From DATCJA01 sp963734635 (GTDB lineage Bacteria > Acidobacteriota > Vicinamibacteria > Vicinamibacterales > UBA2999): a DNA stretch of 64,000 bases. Position 1 is the stretch's first letter, and every line of letters starts with the position of its first letter. Location of the stretch: assembly GCA_963734635.1 (NCBI GenBank), contig CAVTIA010000008.1:62001-126000 (forward strand), written 5' to 3'. This document shows, one piece after another, positions 58,032 through 64,000 of the stretch. The translations under genes were made by a program, and so were the position numbers. Below the pieces are notes generated by a model. It worked only from the letters and a program-made list of their open reading frames with translations, ran no database searches and was not told the DNA's origin.

Positions 58032-59168
58032 CTACCGTACCGTTGAGCGGATGAAAACGGCCATCACTTCGTGAGCAAGAAGCATTCCCTGGCGCGGCAT
58101 CCGCAGCGACCGGCCATCATAAACCAAAAGCCCCCCATCTACGAAGGGTTGGAGTTCGCGGCCGTATTCCTGCCAGACATCAACGGCGTAATGGCTTTTC
58201 ACTTCCTGTAAATCGAGGCCGTCGATCAGACGAAGACCCATGAACAGCGCCTCCTCGAGTCGCTCCGCGTCGGTCAGGACGCGTCTCTCGGTGGCGGGCT
58301 GTCCTCCGGCCGTCACAGCCGAGATGTACTCCTCCGTAGCCGCGCGGTTCTTCCATCGAACGCCCCGCCGGGTGGAGTGCGCACCGCACCCGAATCCAAG
58401 CCACTCGCCGTCCGTCCAATATTTCAGGTTATGACGTGACTCCCGCCCCGGACGGGCAACGTTCGAGATTTCGTACTGGACGTAGCCGGCGCGGTCCATC
58501 CGCTCGAGACCGGAGAGATACATCTCCGCCGCGTCGTCCTCGGGGGCGACCGACCACGCGCCGCGCGCCATCGCGTCGCGGAGCGGAGCGTTCGGATAGA
58601 TTTCGAGCAAGTACATCGAGGCGTGCTCCGGACCGAGCTCGATCAGCGCATCCACCGACTCGAGCCATTGCGGCACGGACTGCTCAGGCAGCCACATCAT
58701 GAGATCGAGAGAGACATTGTCGAAGCCGGCGACCCGGGCTGCTCGGAATGCTGCTGTGGCTTTCTCAGCCGAATGCAGACGGCTCAACCGCTGAAGTTCC
58801 GCATCGCTGAACGACTGAACGCCGATACTGAGGCGGTTCACGCCCGCCGCGCGCATACCGGCAAGGCGTTCGGGCGTGGCGGTTTCCGGGTTTGCTTCGA
58901 GCGTGATCTCAGCGTCGGATGCGACGTCCCACGCCTGACGACACTTCTCGATAATTGCGCGAACTTCGAATGGCTCCAACAGCGACGGCGTGCCGCCGCC
59001 GAAGTAGATCGTATCGGCCGGCGAGCCATCGCCCGCCCCCGCAATCTCGGCGAGCAGCGCGGCGACGTACCGCTCTTTCAGCGCGGCATCGAACAGCCCG
59101 CGGTTGAAGTTGCAGTAGTTGCAAATAGCCGAGCAGAACGGGATATGGACGTAGAGACCGAGGCTCAT
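58032..59168 (-). CDS. hemW: Radical SAM heme chaperone HemW-like (coproporphyrinogen oxidase-like)
   Basis: The protein has 378 residues from the ATG at 59168. LYVHIPFCSAICNYCNF holds the CxxxCxxC cluster motif, followed by YFGGGTPSLL, E-x-N-P-E-T and GVNRLSIGVQSFSDAEL. The later HNLKYWTDGEWLGFGCGAHS is typical of HemW. HemW proteins bind heme and donate it, while true HemN has extra N-terminal and HemN-specific residues not seen here. Upstream codons in frame (PIPHPQSPIP) belong to a translated heptamer array and are not part of the gene. Confidence 0.88.
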   Translation of the reverse strand: MSLGLYVHIPFCSAICNYCNFNRGLFDAALKERYVAALLAEIAGAGDGSPADTIYFGGGTPSLLEPFEVRAIIEKCRQAWDVASDAEITLEANPETATPERLAGMRAAGVNRLSIGVQSFSDAELQRLSRLHSAEKATAAFRAARVAGFDNVSLDLMMWLPEQSVPQWLESVDALIELGPEHASMYLLEIYPNAPLRDAMARGAWSVAPEDDAAEMYLSGLERMDRAGYVQYEISNVARPGRESRHNLKYWTDGEWLGFGCGAHSTRRGVRWKNRAATEEYISAVTAGGQPATERRVLTDAERLEEALFMGLRLIDGLDLQEVKSHYAVDVWQEYGRELQPFVDGGLLVYDGRSLRMPRQGMLLAHEVMAVFIRSTVR

Positions 59169-59211
59169 TGCAGATCTTCGATTGATGATCGCAGATTTGC
59201 GGGGGGCTCCC

Positions 59212-59246
59212 GGGATCGGGGATTGGGGATGGGGGATTGGGACTAC
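59212..59246. repeat. Heptamer array, unit GGGATTG
   Basis: GGGATCG, GGGATTG, GGGATGG, GGGATTG, GGACTAC. The last unit contains the dnaC-like gene's stop codon (59243-59245). It fills part of the junction with hemW. Confidence 0.82.
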
Positions 59247-60103
59247 GACCCCGCCCTGCCGCCGGGCCACTTCAAGTCGGGAGCCGGCTCGGTTCCGCGA
59301 AAGCGCGCCTTGAGCTGCGATTTCGCACCCGGGCTCGGGAGGTGCTTGTGTGTCCGGCTTCCGCGCTGGCTCAGTTGGGCGAGCTGTTCCGCCGACGGGT
59401 TCGGCCCGGCTTCACGGTAGTCGAAATCGCCTTCCAGATGGACGAATTCCGCCATCTCGAACATGCGGGAATACATCCGAAACCCGACGCGCTCCAGCAG
59501 GGTTTCCGCGTGCTTGGACTCCGACGGCGGCTCGATGGGATAGTTCGTCGTGAAAATCATCGGCCGACGATCGTTGTACCGCGCGTTGACGATGAGATGG
59601 AGCATTTCTTCGACCCATTCCGTCGCGCGCTCCGCCCCGATGTCGTCGAGAACCAGCAGGTCCGCGCCGACAACACTGTTGACGACGTCTCGCTCCGACT
59701 CGGTCGTTCTCGAAACGGGGTCGTACGACTGGCGAATGCGGCGAAGCAGCTCGCGCGTGTCGTAGAACACCCCGCGGAGGCCGCGGGCGTGAGCCGCAAG
59801 CTTCAGGCACGCAATTGCCACGTGTGTCTTCCCCAGACCGGGACGCCCGTGAAGAAGCAGCCCCCGATCGACGGCCGGGAACTCTTCGACGAAGCGCCGT
59901 GCGCGCCCGACGGCCTTACTCAACGAATCGTTGTAGTCGTGGAAGTTGTCGAGGTCGCACTTTTCGTAGCGTGGAGGGATGTCGGCGTCGCGGGCCAGCC
60001 GATCGGCGGACGCACGCTTCCAGCAGTCGCACCGCACCACCCGCGACACACCGTCTTCGAGCACCGGCTTCCAACCGGTTCCATCGCAGATTGTGCAGGC
60101 CAC
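59243..60103 (-). CDS. DnaC/IstB-like AAA+ ATPase, probable helicase loader
   Basis: The 286 residues have an N-terminal zinc-finger-like C-T-I-C-x-(n)-C-D-C segment (residues 3-27) followed by a DnaC-type AAA+ domain: LLHGRPGLGKTHVAIACL (Walker A), LLVLDDIGAERATEWVEEML (Walker B), IFTTNYPIEP (sensor 1 region) and SRMFEMAEFVHLEGDFD. IstB proteins of insertion sequences share the fold, but no transposase is nearby, and the fused zinc motif is typical of chromosomal DnaC-like loaders. It follows hspR by 48 bp. Confidence 0.86.
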   Translation of the reverse strand: MACTICDGTGWKPVLEDGVSRVVRCDCWKRASADRLARDADIPPRYEKCDLDNFHDYNDSLSKAVGRARRFVEEFPAVDRGLLLHGRPGLGKTHVAIACLKLAAHARGLRGVFYDTRELLRRIRQSYDPVSRTTESERDVVNSVVGADLLVLDDIGAERATEWVEEMLHLIVNARYNDRRPMIFTTNYPIEPPSESKHAETLLERVGFRMYSRMFEMAEFVHLEGDFDYREAGPNPSAEQLAQLSQRGSRTHKHLPSPGAKSQLKARFRGTEPAPDLKWPGGRAGS

Positions 60104-60125
60104 GAGTGATCGTAACGCTGAAACG

Positions 60126-60190
60126 GAGAATTCAAAATGCCAGACGCAAAATTATTTTTGCGTTTTGACTTTTGAGTTCTGCATTTCTCC
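60126..60190. repeat. Inverted heptamer array, unit TTTTGAC, translated as the HspR tail
   Basis: Right part 60156-60190: TTTTGCG, TTTTGAC, TTTTGAG, TTCTGCA, TTTCTCC. Left part 60128-60148 is the inverse: GAATTCA, AAATGCC, AGACGCA. The centre forms an 8-bp stem ACGCAAAA / TTTTGCGT. On the minus strand the right part encodes the last residues of HspR (MQNSKVKTQK). It also resembles a terminator. Confidence 0.75.
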
Positions 60191-60592
60191 ATCAGTGGCT
60201 TGGGGCGTGTGCCTTACGAGGTCCGTCGGCGACGACTTCACGAGCGCGGTACCGAGCCGCTGCTCCCAGTCGTCGATGCCGCGCGCAAGCTCGCGCTTGA
60301 CATACTCCATGAACTCGTTGACCTCGCGCTGCATCTGCTCCATCTTGCGGCGCATGTTGAGAATGATTTCAACGCCGGCGAGGTTGACGCCGAGATCGCG
60401 CGTGAGAGCGAGAATGGTCTCGAGCTGTTGGAGGTCCTCTTCCGAGTAGAGACGCGTGTTTCCCTCCGTGCGGGACGGCTTCAGCAGCCCTTCACGTTCG
60501 TACAGGCGCAGCGTCTGCGGATGGATGTCGTACTTCTGCGACACCGCGCTGATCATGTAGTACGCCTTCCCGCGTTCAGCACGCTTCGCCAT
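60152..60592 (-). CDS. hspR: MerR-family heat-shock repressor HspR
   Basis: The protein has 146 residues from the ATG at 60592, with GAGGAA at a good distance. The winged-helix part, AYYMISAVSQKYDIHPQTLRLYEREGLLKP and TRLYSEEDLQQLETIL in outline (key S-x-V-x-x-x-x-x-x-H-P-Q-T-L-R-x-Y-E-R-x-G-L and R-x-Y-S), is that of HspR rather than metal-sensing MerR. A coiled coil follows (IILNMRRKMEQMQREVNEFM). It is the third gene of dnaK-dnaJ-hspR, and a HAIR-like operator lies in the dnaK promoter, so it likely represses its own operon. The C-terminal tail comes from a repeat array. Confidence 0.92.
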   Translation of the reverse strand: MAKRAERGKAYYMISAVSQKYDIHPQTLRLYEREGLLKPSRTEGNTRLYSEEDLQQLETILALTRDLGVNLAGVEIILNMRRKMEQMQREVNEFMEYVKRELARGIDDWEQRLGTALVKSSPTDLVRHTPQATDGEMQNSKVKTQK

Positions 60593-60634
60593 GCTATTTC
60601 CTCGAGCGACGACGGCCACGGAACATTGGGAGCG

Positions 60635-61762
60635 TCACGGCTTCTGATCGTGTGACGGTGCGCCCGCGTGCGATGCCGCGTCCGGCAACGCTTCGCGGAC
60701 ACTCTCGCCGTTGATGCGACCGAATTCCTTGAGCAGCTCCTTCGAACGCTCGTCGAGGATCTTCGGCAGCATCAGACGCACTTCGACGATGAGATCGCCG
60801 CGCCGTCCGTCGCGCGCCGAAGCTGCACCACGATCGCGCAGGCGAAACCGCTGTCCCGATTGGGTACCCGGCGGAACCCGCAGCCGGGTGGTTCCGCCGT
60901 CTGGAGTCGGCACATCCACGCGCGTGCCGAGCGCCGCCTCGTGCACCGCAATCGGCAGGATCACGTGAAAATCGTCGCCCTCGCGGCGAAAGCGGGGGTT
61001 CGGAGCGACGTGGATGGAAATGTACACATCACCCGGTGCTCCGCCGTACAGGCCCGCATTTCCCTTACCGGGCACGCGAACCCGGTCGCCGTCGCCGATG
61101 CCTGCAGGAATCCGGACCTCCACAGTCTCGGTGCGGGTTTCCTGTCCCGCGCCGGCGCATTGCTCACACGGCCTGGGCCGCCGCTGACCGGTCCCGCCAC
61201 AGGCGGAACAGCTGCGTGAGAACACCATGTGACCCCGTACGGAGCGAACGCCGCCGGTACCATCGCAGGCCGTGCAGGGGCTCGGGCTCATGCGGTTGCG
61301 GCCACTTCCGCGGCAGGTGCGGCAATGCTCGCGGCGCGTGAGTGTCAGCGTCCGAGTCGTTCCGGCAAACGCTTCGTCGAACCCGAGCTGCACGCTCTGA
61401 TGCAAATCGGCGCCGCGCTCGGGCGACCGAGCCCGCGCACCGCGCGTGCTGAGCACCTCGGCAAACAAATCGCCAAACGTAGCCGAATGGTCGACGCCGC
61501 GAGTCGAGAAATCGAATCCCTCGAACCCGCTGGCGCGGCGCGCGTCCTCCGTGTCCGCCACGAGCCCCGAGTCGTAGCGCGAGCGCCGCTGCGGATCCAT
61601 CAGCGTCTCGTACGCCTCGACGATCTGACGGAAGCGCACTTCCGACGTGTGATCCCCGGGATTCACGTCCGGATGAAAGCGCCGCGCCAGGCGCCGATAC
61701 GCCCGCTTGATGTCGGACTCGGTGGCGCTGTGCGACAAGCCGAGCACAATGTAGAGATCCAT
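60635..61762 (-). CDS. dnaJ: Chaperone DnaJ (HSP40)
   Basis: The 375 residues have a J-domain (about 1-65) with the HPD motif in RRFHPDVNPGD, a short linker instead of a clear G/F region, and a zinc-finger domain with four CxxCxGxG-type repeats: C-R-T-C-R-G-S-G, C-T-A-C-D-G-T-G, C-S-A-C-G-G-T-G and C-E-Q-C-A-G-A-G. The C-terminal substrate-binding domain (VRIPAGIGDGDRVRVPGKGNAG) follows. It stimulates the DnaK ATPase. It lies 18 bp downstream of dnaK. No grpE is present in the operon. Confidence 0.94.
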   Translation of the reverse strand: MDLYIVLGLSHSATESDIKRAYRRLARRFHPDVNPGDHTSEVRFRQIVEAYETLMDPQRRSRYDSGLVADTEDARRASGFEGFDFSTRGVDHSATFGDLFAEVLSTRGARARSPERGADLHQSVQLGFDEAFAGTTRTLTLTRREHCRTCRGSGRNRMSPSPCTACDGTGGVRSVRGHMVFSRSCSACGGTGQRRPRPCEQCAGAGQETRTETVEVRIPAGIGDGDRVRVPGKGNAGLYGGAPGDVYISIHVAPNPRFRREGDDFHVILPIAVHEAALGTRVDVPTPDGGTTRLRVPPGTQSGQRFRLRDRGAASARDGRRGDLIVEVRLMLPKILDERSKELLKEFGRINGESVREALPDAASHAGAPSHDQKP

Positions 61763-61780
61763 GAACCTACTGATCGATGA

Positions 61781-63712
61781 TCACTTCTTCTCTTCGTCCA
61801 CGACCTCGGCGTCGATGACGTCGCCCTGCGAGCCGCCGCCCGGCGTTGGCCCGGATCCAGTCGCTCCAGGTCCCGCCGCTCCGGACCCTCCGCTGCCGCC
61901 GCTCGTCCCGGCGCCCGCCTGCTTGTACAACGCCTCCGCGGCGCGGTGCTGCGCCTGCGTCAACTGCTCCATCGCGCGATTCATGCCCGCGATGTCGTTT
62001 GCGGAGATTGCACTCTTCAGCGACTCGATCGCTGATTCGACCGCCGCCTTGTCCGACGCCGCAAGCTTCGGCCCCATGTCTTGCAGCATCTTCTCGGCCG
62101 CGTACAACGTCTGATCGGCGCGATTCCTGACCTCGATCTCCTCGCGACGCTTCTTATCCTCCTCGGCGTGCGACTCGGCATCCTTCATCATCCGGTCGAC
62201 TTCGTCCTTGCTGAGGCCGCTGGATGCCGTGATGGTGATCTTTTGCTCCTTGCCAGTGCCCATGTCCTTCGCCGACACGTTCACGATGCCGTTCGCATCG
62301 ATATCGAATGTCACTTCGATCTGCGGAACGCCCCTCGGGGCCGGTGGAATGCCGACGAGCTGAAATCGCCCGAGCGTGCGGTTGTCGCGCGCCAGCGGAC
62401 GCTCGCCCTGCAGCACGTGCACCTCGACGCTCGTCTGGCTGTCGGCAGCGGTGGAAAACACTTCGCCTTTCCGTGTCGGGATCGTGGTATTGCGCGGGAT
62501 CAGGGTGGTCATCACGCCGCCGAGCGTCTCGATGCCCAGCGAGAGCGGCGTCACGTCGAGGAGAAGGAGGTCCTTGACCTCGCCAGCCAGCACGCCTGCC
62601 TGAATCCCCGCACCAACGGCCACTACTTCGTCGGGGTTGACACCTTTGTGCGGATCCTTGCCGAACAGGTCCTTGACGATTTGCTGCACGCGTGGAATTC
62701 GCGTGGAACCGCCAACGAGGACGACTTCGTCGATCTTCGACGGATCGACACCGGCGTCGGAGAGCGCCTGCTTCGTGGGTCCAACTGTCCTCTGCAGCAG
62801 GTCGTCGACGAGCTGCTCGAACCGGGCCCGCGTGAGCTTCTGCTGTAGGTGCTTCGGTCCGCTCTGATCGGCGGTGATGAACGGCAGGCTGATGTCGGTC
62901 TCCATCACCGTGGAAAGCTCCATCTTGGCCTTCTCCCCCGCTTCCTTCAGCCGCTGGAGCGCCATCCGGTCCTTGCCGAGGTCAATGCCGTCGCTCTTCT
63001 TGAACTCGGCAATGATCCACTCGATGATGCGCTGATCGAGGTTGTCGCCGCCGAGGTGTGTGTCGCCGTTGGTGGCCTTTACCTCGACGACACCCTCGCC
63101 CACCTCGAGGATCGAGATGTCGAACGTGCCGCCGCCGAAGTCGTAGACGGCAATCGTCTCGTCTTTCTTCTTATCGAGCCCGTACGCCAGAGCCGCGGCC
63201 GTCGGTTCGTTGACAATCCGCATCACCTCGAGGCCGGCGATCTGGCCCGCCTCCTTCGTCGCTTGCCTCTGCGCGTCGTTGAAGTATGCGGGGACGGTGA
63301 TGACCGCTTTCGTCACCGGCTGGCCGAGATACTCCTCGGCAGCCTGCTTCAGCTTCTGGAGCACCATCGCGGAGATCTGCGGCGGCGCGTATTCCTGGTC
63401 GCCAATCTTGATGCGGACGTCGCCGTTGGGCACGGCCGCCACACGATACGGGACCATCTTCATTTCTTCGGTGACCTCATCGAAACGACGGCCCATGAAG
63501 CGTTTGATCGAGAACACAGTGTTCTCAGGGTTGGTGACCGCCTGTCGCTTCGCGACCTGTCCGACAAGCCGCTCGCCCGCCTTCGTGAACGCCACCACGG
63601 AGGGGGTCAGTCGGCTGCCTTCCGGATTGGTGATGACGACCGGTTCGCCGCCTTCCATCACCGCCACCACGGAATTGGTCGTGCCGAGATCGATACCGAT
63701 GATTTTGCTCAT
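61781..63712 (-). CDS. dnaK: Chaperone DnaK (HSP70)
   Basis: The protein has 643 residues from the ATG at 63712, giving KIIGIDLGTTNSVVAVMEGG, the normal DnaK start; the longer open frame upstream covers the promoter and operator. Other Hsp70 signatures are VYDFGGGTFDISIL and VVLVGGSTRIPRVQQIV. The linker DVTPLSLGIETLGGVMT precedes the substrate-binding domain. The C-terminal tail is Gly-rich and ends DVIDAEVVDEEKK. It is the first gene of the heat-shock operon and is preceded by a promoter overlapped by a HAIR-like site. Confidence 0.97.
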   Translation of the reverse strand: MSKIIGIDLGTTNSVVAVMEGGEPVVITNPEGSRLTPSVVAFTKAGERLVGQVAKRQAVTNPENTVFSIKRFMGRRFDEVTEEMKMVPYRVAAVPNGDVRIKIGDQEYAPPQISAMVLQKLKQAAEEYLGQPVTKAVITVPAYFNDAQRQATKEAGQIAGLEVMRIVNEPTAAALAYGLDKKKDETIAVYDFGGGTFDISILEVGEGVVEVKATNGDTHLGGDNLDQRIIEWIIAEFKKSDGIDLGKDRMALQRLKEAGEKAKMELSTVMETDISLPFITADQSGPKHLQQKLTRARFEQLVDDLLQRTVGPTKQALSDAGVDPSKIDEVVLVGGSTRIPRVQQIVKDLFGKDPHKGVNPDEVVAVGAGIQAGVLAGEVKDLLLLDVTPLSLGIETLGGVMTTLIPRNTTIPTRKGEVFSTAADSQTSVEVHVLQGERPLARDNRTLGRFQLVGIPPAPRGVPQIEVTFDIDANGIVNVSAKDMGTGKEQKITITASSGLSKDEVDRMMKDAESHAEEDKKRREEIEVRNRADQTLYAAEKMLQDMGPKLAASDKAAVESAIESLKSAISANDIAGMNRAMEQLTQAQHRAAEALYKQAGAGTSGGSGGSGAAGPGATGSGPTPGGGSQGDVIDAEVVDEEKK

Positions 63713-63772
63713 GTCGTCGCGTCCCTTCGCGCGGGCCCAAGGCTCTGAAAGCCGATCGTTTAGCTGATTCTT

Positions 63773-63802
63773 ATTATCAAAATTGAGTGCAATATAGTCA
63801 AT
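63773..63802 (-). promoter_or_regulatory. dnaK promoter overlapped by a HAIR-like HspR operator
   Basis: On the minus strand TTGACT (-35, 63801-63796) and GATAAT (-10, 63778-63773) are exactly 17 bp apart. Overlapping the -35, ATTGACT (63802-63796), seven bases, and ACTCAAT (63788-63782) match the HAIR consensus CTTGAGT-N7-ACTCAAG with the same spacing. It lies about 60 bp upstream of the dnaK start. HspR, encoded at the end of the operon, would block RNA polymerase here. Confidence 0.75.
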
Positions 63803-63880
63803 CTTTGGCAAAACACGTCGGCCGAAACAGGGCCGTAAGCGCTTATATCTCCAACGGTTATACTGAGCTGTCACATATCG

Positions 63881-64000
63881 ATGACTGAGTCCGACCCGTC
63901 ACGCGCGCAGAGCCGACGCGTCGTCATCAAAGTCGCGCGGCGGGCGGGGATCGTCGCCCTGTTCCTGGTCGCCGCGGTTCTGGGTACGGTCAGCGGCGTG
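63881..64000 (+). CDS. Probable penicillin-binding protein 1A, N-terminus (runs off the window)
   Basis: The ATG at 63881 opens 40 codons to the window edge: a polar, Arg-rich start (MTESDPSRAQSRRVVIKVAR) then a membrane helix (AGIVALFLVAAVLGTVSGV). This cytoplasmic tail plus signal anchor fits class A penicillin-binding proteins, and divergent placement next to dnaK is plausible, but 40 residues cannot prove the family. A TATACT -10-like element lies at 63859-63864. If it is not a PBP it is another single-pass membrane protein. Confidence 0.5.
   Translation, partial: MTESDPSRAQSRRVVIKVARRAGIVALFLVAAVLGTVSGV

Noticed and set aside
59243..60103. IstB component of an insertion sequence
   Set aside because: The ATPase resembles IstB, but there is no IstA-type transposase, terminal repeat or target duplication nearby, and the N-terminal zinc motif favours a DnaC-like loader.
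63713..63874. N-terminal extension of DnaK in the open frame up to 63874
   Set aside because: DnaK proteins start at the K-I-I-G-I-D-L-G-T-T region. The extension contains the promoter and HAIR-like site.

Overview
The window is about 64 kb of GC-rich bacterial chromosome carrying core genes in long, tightly packed operons. There is no phage, plasmid, insertion sequence, CRISPR array, rRNA or tRNA that I can see. The gene content fits a Gram-negative member of the Acidobacteriota, probably a Vicinamibacteria-type lineage. It has lipid A genes (fabZ-lpxA fusion, lpxI), BamA and Skp, futalosine-pathway menaquinone genes (mqnA, mqnC, mqnP), an acidobacterial-type VWFA-domain protein and a dnaK-dnaJ-hspR operon. 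The lineage is an inference from gene content only.

Layout. Positions 1-159 hold the start of leuS. Positions 264-2023 hold an HDAC-like deacetylase, an ACT protein and a SEC-C protein. From 15942 down to 2083 a long minus-strand run carries tonB, a tiny membrane ORF, miaA, hfq, deoB, dgt, yceD, rpmF, plsX, fabD, fabG, acpP, fabF, etfB, etfA, ETF-QO and an acyltransferase. From 21957 down to 16085 is a menaquinone cluster: a cysteine-free MqnE-like protein, mqnA, mqnC, an amidohydrolase, mqnP and menG. Positions 21981-28803 are an envelope cluster (bamA, skp, fabZ-lpxA, lpxI, an oxidoreductase), preceded by clpC. Positions 31715-38944 hold a dehydrogenase, lolD/lolC, lysS, nusB, ribH, a crotonase and three small membrane proteins. 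Positions 39022-49037 hold a VWFA protein, a membrane spermidine-synthase-like protein and a TetR-controlled RND efflux operon whose pump is fused to its TolC-like outer-membrane factor. Positions 49242-55986 hold guaB, a PfkB kinase, mtnP, an epimerase-metallo-beta-lactamase fusion, meaB and an acyl-CoA dehydrogenase. The end holds two secreted paralogues, hemW, a dnaC-like ATPase, hspR, dnaJ, dnaK and the start of a probable penicillin-binding protein.

The most unusual signal lies between genes. Almost every junction longer than about 50 bp is filled by a short degenerate tandem array with a 7-bp (sometimes 8-bp) period. The unit differs from junction to junction, the arrays often occur as inverted pairs, and they often begin at the stop codon or run up to the next start codon. 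They resemble the STRR heptamers known from filamentous cyanobacteria. A second dispersed family consists of REP-like hairpins with a GTAG tetranucleotide at the foot, a two- to three-base centre and stems that differ between copies but stay self-complementary. No intergenic stretch exceeds 300 bp; the largest (31439-31714, 56543-56765, 49038-49241, 28804-29002) are described below. Where a start codon was moved from the longest possible ORF, the reason is given in the entry.
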